Below, in pieces: positions 26,760 to 38,819 of a stretch of 64,000 nucleotides of DNA; the stretch's first letter is position 1, and every line of letters begins with the position of its first letter. The stretch covers positions 1 to 64,000 of the forward strand of contig NZ_QEKW01000007.1 in NCBI RefSeq assembly GCF_003096675.1. The letters run 5' to 3'. Both the position numbers and the translations under genes were made by a program. Origin of the DNA: Actinomycetospora cinnamomea (lineage in GTDB: Bacteria > Actinomycetota > Actinomycetes > Mycobacteriales > Pseudonocardiaceae). The notes beneath the pieces were generated by a model. That model worked only from the letters and a program-made list of their open reading frames with translations, did no database searches and was not told the origin of the DNA.

Positions 26760-29700
26760 CGCGGCGAGGGCCTCGTCCACCACCGCGTCGGCTGAGCGCC
26801 ACAGGACCCACCCGTGGTGCCCGGCAGCGACGGCGAGCGGGCGCACCACGGAGCGGGCTCGATGCCGGTCCCCACGGGCGACGTGCGCCCGGGCCACCGC
26901 CAGGTAGGCGTCCGCCCCGCCGAACCAGGCGCTCCGGGGCGGTGCGTCGATCGCCGCCACGAGCCGCTCGGCCCGCTCGAGGAGCACGTCGTCGCGCGTG
27001 GCCTGCGCCAGCGGCGCGAGGCAGCGCAGGACGTAGGCCTCGGTCCCGCCCTGCTCGGCGAGCGCGAGGCCCTCGCCGAGGACCTCCACGGCCTCGGCGA
27101 CGTCGTGCGGGTCGGCCCGCGCGAGCAGCGCCGTCCCCAGCTGGGAGGCGGCGGTCGGCCACCACCACGGGTGCCGCTCGTCGGTGGCCACGGCGGAGCG
27201 CGCCAGGTCGACGGCCTCGTCGAGGCGACCGTCCACCCGGGCCATGAGCGCCAGGTGGGCCCCGAACCACGGCTCGAACCCCTCGAGTCCACCGCCACGG
27301 CACACCTCGCGCGCCTCCCGGACCCTCGCCGCGGCCGCGGCGGCGTCGCCCGCGGCGAGCACCGGGAGCGCGGACTCGAAGATCGTCCAGAAGAGGATCT
27401 GGCGCTCGCCGCGGCGGCGGGCCAACGGGGCGAGCTCGGCGAGGACCCGCCCGAGGGCCCCGACGTCCCCGGTGTAGGCGAGCGGGGTCTTCAGGCCGTC
27501 CAGGGCCGCGAGCAGCGCGCCGTCGTCCCCGGTCTCCCGCGCGGCGGTGACGGCGCGGCGTCCCCAGGCCAGGGCCTCGGTGAAGCGCAGGCGATTGCTG
27601 GCCGCCACCGCACGCCACCCGCAGGTCTCGGCTTCCGCGGAGCGGTCGATCCGGGCCTCGGCGACGCGCCGGGCACCGTCGAGCCCGGCGGTGACGCGGC
27701 CGCCGAGGGGCGCGGCCGGAGACGGATCGGCGTCCGGGACGTCCCGCATCGCGGCGATCGCCGCGCTCACCCCCGCCTCGGTCGCCGTCGCGTCGGCGAG
27801 GGCGTCGAGCGCGTGCGAGCGGACGAGGTGGACCCGACCGTGCAGGACGGGATCGTCGACCTCGGCCGCCGCCTCGAGGGCGGTGTCGAGGACGGCGAGC
27901 GCGTCGCCGGCCGCACCCCGGCCGAGGGCACGCTGGCCGGCCACCAGCCACGCGCGTGCCGCACGGGCCAGGTCGCCGATCTCGGCGGCGTGCCCGGCCA
28001 GCGCCTCGGGCCGGCCGGCGAGCAGGTCGGCCGCGACGCCGTGGTGGGCCGCACGGACCGGGCCGGACGTCGACGCGTAGACGATCTCGCGGACGAGGTC
28101 GTTGGCGAACTCGTACCGGGTCTCGGTGCGCCGCAGGACGTGCGCGGCCGTCGCGCGCTCGAAACGGTGCAGCACCTCGACCGTCGGGAGGTCGAGCATC
28201 GCGGCGACGATCTCCGGGGAGGGCGCGGAGCCGAGGACGGCGGCCGCCCGGAGGGCGTCGGCGACCGCATCGCGCAGGTGTCGCAGCCGCGAGACCACCG
28301 CCTCCTGCAGCGAGCCCGGGACGCCGTCCTCCCCGGCGGCGAGGGCGCGGAGGGACTCGGTGACGGAGAGGGGGTGGCCGCGGGTGCGGCGGACGACGTC
28401 CTCGGCGTGCCGGGGCACGCCCGCGCGGGCGGCGAGCAGCGCCACGGCCTCGGGGCCGAGGGGGCCCAACGGCAGCCGCCGCGCCACGTCGTCGAGGGCG
28501 ACGAGGGCCGCGTCGCCCTCGCCGTCGCGCACGGCGGCGAGGAGCAGCACGGGGGCCCGACCGAGGCGGCGGGCGGCGTAGTGCAGGAACTCGGTGGTGG
28601 CCGTGCCGGCCTCGTGAAGGTCGTCGATCACGAACAGCACGGGCCGGCGGGTGGCCATCGCCTCGAGCAGGCCGCGCAGCGCCGCGAACGCGCGCCCGCG
28701 GAACACGTCCCCCTCGACCTCCGCGACCCGGGTTCCCCACGCCCTGGCGAGCTCGGGGACTAGCCCGGCCAGGACCGGGGCGTGCTGGCCGGCCAGCACG
28801 CACAGCTCCTCGGCCGGGCACGCGCGCAGCGAGGGGATCAGCGCGTCGAGGACGGGCTGCAGGAACAGGGACCGCTCCGTGGCGTGCGCGCGGGCGCGGA
28901 GCACGGTGGCGCCGTCGCCCGCGGCGACCTCGGCGACCGTCTCCGCGAGCGTGGTCTTGCCGATGCCGGCCTCGCCGACGAGCAGCCACAGGGCCGCACC
29001 GCGTGCGCGGCAGTCGGACCACGCGGCCACGAGCCGCGCGAGCTCATCGTCACGGCCGACGACGTCCGGACGTGCCGTGGTCGCGGCGCCGCGCCGGTCG
29101 ACGGGCGGCCCGACGGTCGGCCGTGGGCCCGGCGCGGCGGGCGCCCGACCCCGCAGGATCGCCAGGTGGCGCTCGCGGGTCTCGGGGGCCGGGTCGACGC
29201 CGAGCTCCTCGGCCAGCGTCGCGCGGAGGCGTTCGTAGGCCCGGAGCGCGCGGGCGGGCTGGCCGGCCGCGTGGTGGGCGGACATGAGCAGGCGGTGCGC
29301 GGTGTCGTCGAGCGGGTCGGCGGCGGCCGCCGAGGACGCCGCCGCGACCGCCCGCGGCGGATCACCGACGGCGAGCGCGGCCTCCGCGAGCCCGTGGCGC
29401 AGCGCCCGTCGCAGGTCCTCGGCCTCCGCCCGGAGCGCCCCCACCCAGTCCGCGTCGGCCTCCCCCTCCAGTGCCTCCCCGCGCGCGAGGAGGTCGAGCC
29501 CGGCCTCGGCGGCACGCAGGGCGCGCGCGGGATCACCGGCCGTCGTCGCCTCGCGGACGTCAGCGGCGTGGCGCACGACGAGGTCGAGGTCGACCCGGAC
29601 GGCGGGCTCGCCGCCCAACCGGTAGCCGTCGCGGCCCCCGACGACCGCGTCGGCCCCGAGCCCGGCACGCAGCCGGCTCACGAGGACGGCGACGTTGTCC

Positions 29701-29900
29701 TCGGGTCGCCGGGGCGGTCGGGCGCCCCAGAGCTCGGCGACGGCGGCGGTCGCCGACACCGACCGGCCGCGCGCGGCGACGAGCATGGCGAGCAGGCGGC
29801 GGGCCTTCCGACCGGGCAGCGCGATCGGGGCCCCCGGGCACGCGACGTCCGCGCCGTCGTGGACGGCGAGGCCGCCCACGACGCGGACCGTCACGCCCAT
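26751..29900 (-). CDS. SARP-type transcriptional regulator with AAA+ ATPase domain
   Basis: A 1049-residue regulator. The N-terminal ~95 residues are an OmpR-like winged helix (GRKARRLLAMLVAARGRSVS and AELWGARPPRRPEDNVAVLV), followed by a bacterial transcriptional activation domain to about 245. Then comes a STAND/AAA ATPase with Walker A LLVGEAGIGKTTLAE near 308-322 and Walker B VLFVIDDLHEA near 420, and a long helical-repeat (TPR-like) C-terminus. No C-terminal LuxR helix is visible. The ATG has GGAGGAGA upstream. Such proteins usually activate neighbouring specialised-metabolism genes; the hydrolase and fusion gene next door are the obvious candidates. Confidence 0.88.
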   Translation of the reverse strand: MGVTVRVVGGLAVHDGADVACPGAPIALPGRKARRLLAMLVAARGRSVSATAAVAELWGARPPRRPEDNVAVLVSRLRAGLGADAVVGGRDGYRLGGEPAVRVDLDLVVRHAADVREATTAGDPARALRAAEAGLDLLARGEALEGEADADWVGALRAEAEDLRRALRHGLAEAALAVGDPPRAVAAASSAAAADPLDDTAHRLLMSAHHAAGQPARALRAYERLRATLAEELGVDPAPETRERHLAILRGRAPAAPGPRPTVGPPVDRRGAATTARPDVVGRDDELARLVAAWSDCRARGAALWLLVGEAGIGKTTLAETVAEVAAGDGATVLRARAHATERSLFLQPVLDALIPSLRACPAEELCVLAGQHAPVLAGLVPELARAWGTRVAEVEGDVFRGRAFAALRGLLEAMATRRPVLFVIDDLHEAGTATTEFLHYAARRLGRAPVLLLAAVRDGEGDAALVALDDVARRLPLGPLGPEAVALLAARAGVPRHAEDVVRRTRGHPLSVTESLRALAAGEDGVPGSLQEAVVSRLRHLRDAVADALRAAAVLGSAPSPEIVAAMLDLPTVEVLHRFERATAAHVLRRTETRYEFANDLVREIVYASTSGPVRAAHHGVAADLLAGRPEALAGHAAEIGDLARAARAWLVAGQRALGRGAAGDALAVLDTALEAAAEVDDPVLHGRVHLVRSHALDALADATATEAGVSAAIAAMRDVPDADPSPAAPLGGRVTAGLDGARRVAEARIDRSAEAETCGWRAVAASNRLRFTEALAWGRRAVTAARETGDDGALLAALDGLKTPLAYTGDVGALGRVLAELAPLARRRGERQILFWTIFESALPVLAAGDAAAAAARVREAREVCRGGGLEGFEPWFGAHLALMARVDGRLDEAVDLARSAVATDERHPWWWPTAASQLGTALLARADPHDVAEAVEVLGEGLALAEQGGTEAYVLRCLAPLAQATRDDVLLERAERLVAAIDAPPRSAWFGGADAYLAVARAHVARGDRHRARSVVRPLAVAAGHHGWVLWRSADAVVDEALAASR

Positions 29901-30044
29901 CTCGCCGTCTCCTCCACGCGTCCTCGGACCGGTTGTCCCATGACGGTGCGTGACGGGACAAGGGGACGGAGGGAGAACCTCGCGAGCCGGCGGATCGTCA
30001 GCGACGCGGCGCGCCCGGAGGGTCACCGACCGTCGCCGCGATGG

Positions 30045-32945
<2,901 letters not shown>

Positions 32946-33120
32946 GTGCAGGGCCTCCAGGCTCTCCGGCGTGACGCGCCGGGGTGGGAACACGCGACGT
33001 CGGATGTCTCTTCCCCCGGTCCACTCCATGCTAGGAGCGCCCCCCGACAACGGGCCTCCGGGCCGGGATCCGGGCGTCGGACGGGGGCCGCGGGACGACG
33101 AGCACGCCCGTCCACCCGGC

Positions 33121-33948
33121 TCAGGCCGGCGGGTAGCGGCGGGCGTACCAGGTGGGCGGTTCGCCGAAGAGATCGGCGAAGTCGCGGGACAGGTGCGCCT
33201 GGTCGGCGTAGCCCAACGTCGCGGCGAGGTCCGCCCAGTCGACCGGTCCCCCGACCTCCAGCCGCGCCACGACCTCCTGCAGCCGGTACCGCCGGATCAC
33301 CCACTTCGGCCCGAGCCCGACGTGCTCGGCGAACAGGCGTTGCAGCGTCCGGACGCCCAGGCCCGCCGCGGCGGCGAGGCGCTCGACCCGGGCGATGGTC
33401 GGGTCGGCGGCCACCCGGGCGACGAGGTCACCGGCCTCCCGCGCGGCACGGCCGGGGCCGGCCTCGGGCAGGTGCGCGCGCAGCCAGCCGGACAGGCTCC
33501 CGCCCCACCCCGGCTCCCCCGCGAGGCCCGGCACGGCGGCGGCGTCGAGCGCGCGGTCGACCAGCGCGCTCACCGGCTGCCCCGCCACCGCGCGGAACAC
33601 CCCGGGGCGGAAGGCCGCGCCCACCACGGCGCCGCGTCCGGCCAGCTCACGGATGACGTGCCGGCTCGCCGGCCCGACCACCCGCGGTGCGAGGGCGTCC
33701 CCGGCTGCCTCCCGCGCAGCGAGGGCGTCCCTCGCTCCCGCATCGGCGCCCCCGGCGCCCCTCGTCACCACCGTCACGTGGACCTGCGGCAGCGGGACGA
33801 TCTTCTGGCGGTAGGGGTCCGCGTAGTCCCACGACGCGGCCCACAGCCGCTCCACCCACGGCGTGAGCGCGGCGTCCGGCTCGTGCACGGCGATCCGCTG
33901 CGCCGTACGCCAGTGCCCGCCGAGCTCGCGGGGATCCCGCCCGCCCAC
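33121..33948 (-). CDS. AraC-family transcriptional regulator
   Basis: A 275-residue regulator with a C-terminal AraC-type double helix-turn-helix: [21 protein letters not shown] then [19 protein letters not shown] and the closing [10 protein letters not shown]. The N-terminal half resembles the DUF6597/HTH_18 sensor seen in many actinobacterial AraC proteins, with [10 protein letters not shown]. The GTG at 33948 is preceded by GGAGG ten bases upstream. It is divergent from the TIGR03086-type gene, which starts 53 bases away, and may regulate it. Confidence 0.88.
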   Translation of the reverse strand: MGGRDPRELGGHWRTAQRIAVHEPDAALTPWVERLWAASWDYADPYRQKIVPLPQVHVTVVTRGAGGADAGARDALAAREAAGDALAPRVVGPASRHVIRELAGRGAVVGAAFRPGVFRAVAGQPVSALVDRALDAAAVPGLAGEPGWGGSLSGWLRAHLPEAGPGRAAREAGDLVARVAADPTIARVERLAAAAGLGVRTLQRLFAEHVGLGPKWVIRRYRLQEVVARLEVGGPVDWADLAATLGYADQAHLSRDFADLFGEPPTWYARRYPPA

Positions 33949-33963
33949 CTGTCGCGTTCCTCC

Positions 33964-33992
33964 ATGACCGGCCCGTCCGACGTCACTAGCGT
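33964..33992 (+). promoter_or_regulatory. Leaderless promoter for the TIGR03086-type gene
   Basis: ATGACC (33964-33969), 17 bases, TAGCGT (33987-33992), then eight bases to the GTG start at 34001. Transcription would start at or next to the start codon. Confidence 0.55.
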
Positions 33993-34000
33993 CCCGTGCC

Positions 34001-34573
34001 GTGTTCGGAGACTTCACGCCCCGCCCGCACCTCGTCGCCCCCGCCGCCGCACCGCACGCCGAGCTCGTCGCCGCGGCCGCCGACCACCTCGACGCCCGCG
34101 TCCCGTGCGCGGGCTGGACCGTGCGCGACCTCGTCGAGCACATGATGACCTGGACCCCCGTGCTCGCCGGCGCGGGCCGCGGCGCCCCGCCCGAGCCCGG
34201 CGCGCCGAAGGCCGAGGGCGACTGGCCGAGAGCGCTCGGCGCCGCACGCAAGGACCTCGTCGCGGTGTGGAGCGATCCGGCCTCGTGGGCGGGCACCACG
34301 TCTATGGCGGGCTCGGACCTGCCCGGCGCCGTCGTCGGCACGATGGCCCTGGACGAGCTCGTCCTGCACGCCTGGGACCTCGCCGCCGCGCTCCGACGCC
34401 CGGTGCAGTGGGACGAGGCACTGCTGGAGGAGGTGCACGCGTCGCTGACCCAGCTGACCCCGCTCGGCCGGAGCATGGGCGCGTTCGGGCCCGCGGTCCA
34501 CGTCCCGACCGATGCGCCGCTGCTCGACCGCGTCGTCGCCCTCGCCGGCCGGGATCCGCTCTGGACGCCCTGA
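34001..34573 (+). CDS. TIGR03086-type mycothiol maleylpyruvate isomerase-like protein
   Basis: A 190-residue member of the DinB/MDMPI superfamily, whose actinobacterial members are often mycothiol-dependent or metal-binding. The N-terminal metal-site pattern is present: VPCAGWTVRDLVEHMM, with the His of VEH, and a second conserved His in ELVLHAWDLA. The C-terminal half ends VHVPTDAPLLDRVVALAGRDP, typical of TIGR03086. The GTG start sits eight bases after a -10 box, so the mRNA is likely leaderless. Reaction unknown. Confidence 0.82.
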   Translation: MFGDFTPRPHLVAPAAAPHAELVAAAADHLDARVPCAGWTVRDLVEHMMTWTPVLAGAGRGAPPEPGAPKAEGDWPRALGAARKDLVAVWSDPASWAGTTSMAGSDLPGAVVGTMALDELVLHAWDLAAALRRPVQWDEALLEEVHASLTQLTPLGRSMGAFGPAVHVPTDAPLLDRVVALAGRDPLWTP

Positions 34574-34590
34574 CCCCCGCGCCGGGCACC

Positions 34591-34821
34591 ATGGTCGCCA
34601 TGAACGAGGTCGATCCGGCGGATCTGGCGCGGCTGCGGTCCCGGACCACCTGGAGCGGAGATGGGGACGCGGACCGGCGCCGGGCGGAGTGCGGCGCCAC
34701 ACGGGGCGGCCACCTCGCCGTGGTCGTCGCCTCCGGCGAGGTGCCGCGGTGCGAGCACTGCGGTGAGGTCCTGAGCCCGGACGCCCTGCGACGGGCGGGA
34801 TACCGGCCCGCGAAGCCGTGA
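34591..34821 (+). CDS. Small protein with a CxxC pair
   Basis: A 76-residue protein not recognised as a named family. The C-terminal half contains an isolated Cys followed by GGHLAVVVASGEVPRCEHCGEVL, so one Cys, a His and one CxxC could bind a metal ion as a minimal zinc ribbon. The start may be the ATG at 34591 or at 34600. The stop overlaps the GTG start of the next gene (GTGA), which supports both as real and co-translated. Confidence 0.6.
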   Translation: MVAMNEVDPADLARLRSRTTWSGDGDADRRRAECGATRGGHLAVVVASGEVPRCEHCGEVLSPDALRRAGYRPAKP

Positions 34822-35519
34822 CCGCCACTACCCTGCCGTGCGTGGACCTCCTCGACGACTACACCGGCCACGTCGAGCCCGGCGGCCCCGCCGCCCGGCG
34901 CGACCTGCAGGACGTCTCGATCACCAAAGTGTCGGTCGGGCCGATGGACAACAACGCCTACGTCCTCGTGGACCGCGGGTCCGGCGAGGCGCTGCTCATC
35001 GACGCCGCCAACGAGACCGAGCGGCTGCTCGACACCGTCGACACGGTGGCCTCCCGCGACCACGTCCGGTCCCTGGCCACCACGCACAAGCACTGGGACC
35101 ACGTCCAGTCGCTCGAGGACGTCGTCGGCGCGCTCTCGCCGAGGACGTACGCGGGCGAGGCCGACGCGCCCGAGCTGCCCGTCGCCCCGGACCGGACGGT
35201 CGGCGACGGCGACACCGTGCGCTTCGGGGGCTCGCAGGTCGAGATCATCCATCTCGACGGGCACACGCCGGGCTCGATCGCCCTGCTCTACCGCGATCCG
35301 GCCGGGCACGGGCACCTGTTCACGGGCGACTCGCTCTTCCCCGGCGGCCCGGGCAAGACCGCCGGGCCCGCGGAGTTCGGGTCGCTGATGGACGACCTCG
35401 AGGCCAAGGTCTTCGGTCGGCTCGACGACGACACCCACGTCTACCCGGGCCACGGTGACGACACGACGCTCGGCACCGAGCGCCCGAAGCTCGGTGAGTG
35501 GCGCGAACGCGGCTGGTGA
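34818..35519 (+). CDS. Metallo-beta-lactamase-fold hydrolase (glyoxalase II-like)
   Basis: A 233-residue MBL-fold hydrolase. The zinc motif HxHxDH is present as THKHWDHV, with further ligands in LDGHTPGS, FTGDSLF and YPGHGDD, as in hydroxyacylglutathione hydrolase and mycothiol-linked relatives. The GTG at 34818 overlaps the previous stop. An alternative GTG eight codons later follows TACCCT by seven bases and could be a leaderless start. A large hairpin follows the stop codon. Substrate not determined; a thioester of mycothiol would fit the clade but is inference. Confidence 0.88.
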   Translation: MTATTLPCVDLLDDYTGHVEPGGPAARRDLQDVSITKVSVGPMDNNAYVLVDRGSGEALLIDAANETERLLDTVDTVASRDHVRSLATTHKHWDHVQSLEDVVGALSPRTYAGEADAPELPVAPDRTVGDGDTVRFGGSQVEIIHLDGHTPGSIALLYRDPAGHGHLFTGDSLFPGGPGKTAGPAEFGSLMDDLEAKVFGRLDDDTHVYPGHGDDTTLGTERPKLGEWRERGW

Positions 35520-35523
35520 GCGC

Positions 35524-35596
35524 GAGCAAGATCCGGGATCGTGGCGCGAGCGTTGCGCTCAGCGGAGCGTTCGCGCCACGAAACCAGATCTTGCTC
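35524..35596. repeat. 73-bp nested palindromic element
   Basis: Outer arms GAGCAAGATC (35524-35533) and GATCTTGCTC (35587-35596) and inner arms CGTGGCGCGA (35540-35549) and TCGCGCCACG (35571-35580) are perfect inverted repeats. The centre also pairs weakly (CGCT/AGCG). It starts five bases after the stop codon of the MBL-fold gene and probably ends its transcript. It may belong to a dispersed repeat family. Confidence 0.75.
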
Positions 35597-35793
35597 CGGT
35601 GGTGACCGTGACCCGTCGCCGGTCCCGTCGGGGGGGCGGTCACCGCCGCGTCCGCTCGGTCGACCCCGGCTCCACCGAGGGGAGGACCCCAGGACCGTGT
35701 CCCGACCGTGACCGGGTCGGCGTCCGCGGCGGTACCCACGCCGGACTCCGCGGAGCAGGCTCGGGTCGTCACGGTCGACGACAGGAGGCGTGC

Positions 35794-36717
35794 ATGCGCG
35801 AGGACATCGAGTTCGACGCCGAAGGCGTCACGCTGCGCGGGTGGTTCTACGCGCCGGACGACGCCGGGTCCGGCAGCCACCCCTGCATCGTCATGGCGCA
35901 CGGCTTCTCCGCGGTGAAGGAACAGCACCTCGACGACTACGCCGAGGTGTTCGCCGCGGCCGGGTTGGCGTGCGTGGTCTACGACAACCGCGGCCTCGGC
36001 GCCTCCGACGCCGCACCGGGCACGCCGCGCCAGGAGATCGACCCCTGGGCCCAGGTCCGCGACTATCAGCACGCCATCACCTATGCGCAGGGCCGTGACG
36101 ACGTCGACGCCGACCGGATCGGTGTCTGGGGATCGAGCTACTCGGGTGCCCACGCGTACGTGGTCGGCGCGATCGACCGACGGGTCAAGGCGGTGTCGGG
36201 GCAGGCGCCGCTGGTCTCGGGACGCCGGTCGTTCGAGTCGCTCGTGCGCATCGACCAGTGGGACCCGACGTGGGAGGCGTTCGCGGCCGACCGTCTCGAG
36301 CGGGCCCGCGGCGGCGAGCCCGCGATGATGCCGGTCATCACCGAGGACCCGACGGCACCCGCTGCCCTGCCGACCCCGGATTCGTACGAGTTCTTCACCC
36401 GCACCCAGCGCGATCGGGCACCGTCCTGGCGCAACGAGGTGACGCTGCGCTCGATCGAGCTCTTCCAGGGCTACGAGGCGGGCGTGTACCTCCCGCTCGT
36501 CGCACCCACGCCGGTGCAGATGGTGGTCGCGGCACGCGACCGGCTCGTCGCGACCGAGGCCGCGACCGACGCGTACGAACGCGCGTTGCACCCGAAGAGA
36601 CTGGTCATCGCCCCCGGCGGGCACTTCGACGCCTACACCGGACCGGGCTTCGAGGTCAGCTCCGGCGCCGCGCGCGACTGGTTCGTCGAGCACCTGGGCG
36701 TCGGCAAGGTCGGGTGA
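35794..36717 (+). CDS. Alpha/beta hydrolase (X-Pro dipeptidyl peptidase/dienelactone hydrolase-like)
   Basis: A 307-residue cytosolic hydrolase. GVWGSSYSGAHAYVV carries the nucleophile Ser, AARDRLVATEAAT the probable acid, and APGGHFDAYTG the His. The N-terminus MREDIEFDAEGVTLRGWFY and MAHGFSAVKEQHL are typical of the bacterial BAAT/DLH-like group often annotated as acetylxylan esterase or polyketide-type hydrolase. AGGAGG lies six bases before the ATG. The 197 bases before it (35597-35793) hold no other gene. Confidence 0.86.
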   Translation: MREDIEFDAEGVTLRGWFYAPDDAGSGSHPCIVMAHGFSAVKEQHLDDYAEVFAAAGLACVVYDNRGLGASDAAPGTPRQEIDPWAQVRDYQHAITYAQGRDDVDADRIGVWGSSYSGAHAYVVGAIDRRVKAVSGQAPLVSGRRSFESLVRIDQWDPTWEAFAADRLERARGGEPAMMPVITEDPTAPAALPTPDSYEFFTRTQRDRAPSWRNEVTLRSIELFQGYEAGVYLPLVAPTPVQMVVAARDRLVATEAATDAYERALHPKRLVIAPGGHFDAYTGPGFEVSSGAARDWFVEHLGVGKVG

Positions 36718-36726
36718 TCCGCTTCG

Positions 36727-37176
36727 TCACGGCTCCACCTCCTCCGCGGGCAGGTCCACGACGGTGACCCCACCGGGAGCGAGCCGTACGCGGCGACCGG
36801 TGATCCGCTCGGGCCGCAACCGCACGGCCCAGGGTCGGTCTCCGCGGGCCCATGGCGTCACCCGTCCCGCCACGGCTCCCGCGGCGTCCTCGATGCCGTG
36901 CCCGACGACCACGACGGTCCACCCCGTGCGCAGGGCGGCCTCGATCCGGTCGGCCTCGAACGTGAGCGGGCACCCGGTCCGCACGGCGTCCAGCACGGAG
37001 CCGTCGGCCACGCGGAAGACGAGCTCGTCCCCGTCGAGGCCGACGTTGAGCAGCCGGATCTCGACACGCCCGTCCGGACCGGCCCAGGCCAGTCGTCCCA
37101 CCGGGACCGTGCGCAACAGGTCCCGGCACGAGGCGGCGTCGAGGACCTCCAGCCCGTCGTCGTCCGTACCCATCAT
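36727..37176 (-). CDS. Pyridoxamine 5'-phosphate oxidase-like flavin protein
   Basis: A 149-residue split-barrel protein of the PPOX family, as in many actinobacterial Nim-like or F420/FMN-binding proteins. The N-terminus CRDLLRTVPVGRLAWAGPDG, then LNVGLDGDELVFRVADGS, is characteristic. GGAGGAGA lies ahead of tandem ATG codons at 37176 and 37173. It is downstream of the MgtE-like gene on the same strand and convergent with the hydrolase. Ligand uncertain. Confidence 0.78.
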   Translation of the reverse strand: MMGTDDDGLEVLDAASCRDLLRTVPVGRLAWAGPDGRVEIRLLNVGLDGDELVFRVADGSVLDAVRTGCPLTFEADRIEAALRTGWTVVVVGHGIEDAAGAVAGRVTPWARGDRPWAVRLRPERITGRRVRLAPGGVTVVDLPAEEVEP

Positions 37177-37254
37177 GGGGTTCTCCTCCCGTCCGGCCCG
37201 GAGCGACGACACCGCACCCGCGGCGACGACGGCAGGGCCGGTGGGCCCGTCGGA

Positions 37255-38244
37255 TCAGGTCACGAGGGCGGTCGCGGCGAGGAAGTAGATGACGATCGAG
37301 AGCAGGTCCTGGATCACCGTGGCGAGGGGCCCCGAGCCGAAAGCGGGGTCGAGACCGAGGCGGTCCAGCGTCCACGGCAGGGCCAGCGCGAGCACGGTCG
37401 CGATCGACGACGCGACCAGCAGGGCCACCGCCACCGCTGCGGCCACCCGGGGCTCGTCCCACAGCACCGTGATGAGGGGGAAGGTGACGAGGGCGAACAT
37501 CACCCCGAGCAACGGCCCGGTGACCGCCTCGCGGAACGCGATGCGGCCGATGCCGACGCCTGCGGCGAGCCCCCGGATCGCCAGTGTCACCGTCTGGGCG
37601 CCCACGGCGCCCGCGAGGTAGACGACGCCGGGCACGAAGAAGGCGATGAGGACCTGTGTCCGGAGCTGGTGCTCGAACGCCCCGACGATCGCCGCGGCCA
37701 GCAGCGCGCCCCCGAGACCGACGAGCAGCCACGGCAGCCGGTGCCACAGCCGACGCCAGACGCTCTCCGTGGCCGCGGACCGGGCGACAGCGGACGAGCC
37801 CAGGAACCCGCCGAGGCGGGCGACGTCCTCGTCGTGCTCCGCCAGCAGCACCGCCAGCAGCCGGTCCGGCGGGATGAGGCCCAGGAACCGTCCGGTCCCG
37901 TCCACCATGCCGAGCGCGGACTCCCCCCGGCGCACCGCCCGCCAGGCGGCCTCCTCCTGGTCGGTCGCCGGGGTGACCGTCGGCGGCTCGGGGTCCATGA
38001 CGTCGCGGACCGGCGTGTCCCCGGCAGCCGCCAGCAGCCGCTCCATGGTGGCCATCCCGACCAGCGTCCCGTCCGCGGCGCAGATCGCCACGGCGGCCGC
38101 GCACTCGAACGTGCGCCCCCGCATCTCGTCGAGGATCCGTCGGCAGCTGTCGTGCGGGGCGGCGACCGGAACGGCCACCGAGGCGTGCGTGGCGGCCGTC
38201 CTCGTCGCGGCCTCGCCGACGGGGTCCACCGCGGTCGTGCTCAC
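37255..38244 (-). CDS. MgtE-like divalent cation transporter lacking the N domain
   Basis: A 329-residue membrane protein. Residues ~15-150 form a CBS-domain pair (AVAICAADGTLVGMATMERLL; ALGMVDGTGRFLGLIPPDRLL). The C-terminal half has about five membrane helices, with the MgtE channel-like segments GVVYLAGAVGAQTVTLAIRG and SGPLATVIQDLLSIVIYF. Canonical MgtE is about 450 residues and begins with a superhelical Mg-sensing N domain, absent here. The GTG start is weakly supported by a GGAG. Magnesium (or cobalt) transport is the likely role. Confidence 0.82.
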   Translation of the reverse strand: MSTTAVDPVGEAATRTAATHASVAVPVAAPHDSCRRILDEMRGRTFECAAAVAICAADGTLVGMATMERLLAAAGDTPVRDVMDPEPPTVTPATDQEEAAWRAVRRGESALGMVDGTGRFLGLIPPDRLLAVLLAEHDEDVARLGGFLGSSAVARSAATESVWRRLWHRLPWLLVGLGGALLAAAIVGAFEHQLRTQVLIAFFVPGVVYLAGAVGAQTVTLAIRGLAAGVGIGRIAFREAVTGPLLGVMFALVTFPLITVLWDEPRVAAAVAVALLVASSIATVLALALPWTLDRLGLDPAFGSGPLATVIQDLLSIVIYFLAATALVT

Positions 38245-38373
38245 GTCGGTGCTCCGGGTGGCGTCGGCACGCTCCCGCCGGCGCGCTCGGGCATGGCGAC
38301 TCCTCTCACACGGGTCGCCCCATCGTCACGACCCGGCGGGCGCCGTCCCAGGGCCGATCGGCTCCCGCCCGGA

Positions 38374-38398
38374 CCCCGGCGCCGCGCGCACACCGGGG
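38374..38398 (-). terminator. Hairpin after the F420-PPOX gene
   Basis: CCCCGG (38374-38379) and CCGGGG (38393-38398) form a 6-bp stem just after the stop codon of the minus-strand PPOX gene. It lies in the 155-base gap before the MgtE-like gene. No U-tract. Confidence 0.35.
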
Positions 38399-38399
38399 A

Positions 38400-38819
38400 T
38401 CAGCTCGCCGACCACCCCGTCCAGCGGGCGACCTCCACGACGATCGCCGGGCCCTCGGGCGGCTGCTCGCGGTGCTGGGGGTAGCGGGCGCCGAGGGCGT
38501 CACGCGCCCGCGCGAGCAGGGGCTCGGCGTCGCTGACCGTCGCGGTGCCGTCGGCGCGCACCCACCACAGCGCGCTCCAGTCGTCGCTGTAGGAGTCGAC
38601 CAGGAGCGAGACGGCCGGGTTCTCGCCGATGTTGCGCAGGCGCTTCAGCCCGCGGTGTCGCTTGGGCTTGGCGTCGACGGCGATGAGCACGGTGTCCTCG
38701 TCGACGGCGAAGACCACGGGCACGACGTGGGGCTGCCCGTCGCCCGACACCGTGGCCAGACGCGCGACGCGCGCCGCCGCGAACCGGCCGCGCGCGTCGT
38801 CGGCGTCGAGGGTGGGCAT
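38400..38819 (-). CDS. PPOX-class F420-dependent oxidoreductase
   Basis: A 139-residue split-barrel flavin/F420-binding protein of the TIGR03668-like type: RFAAARVARLATVSGDGQPHVVPVVF at the N-terminus and the LKRLRNIGENPAVSLLVD segment. Family members use cofactor F420 from mycobacteria and relatives. Its ATG overlaps the stop of the LLM-class gene by one base (ATGA type), so the two are co-translated. Confidence 0.85.
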   Translation of the reverse strand: MPTLDADDARGRFAAARVARLATVSGDGQPHVVPVVFAVDEDTVLIAVDAKPKRHRGLKRLRNIGENPAVSLLVDSYSDDWSALWWVRADGTATVSDAEPLLARARDALGARYPQHREQPPEGPAIVVEVARWTGWSAS

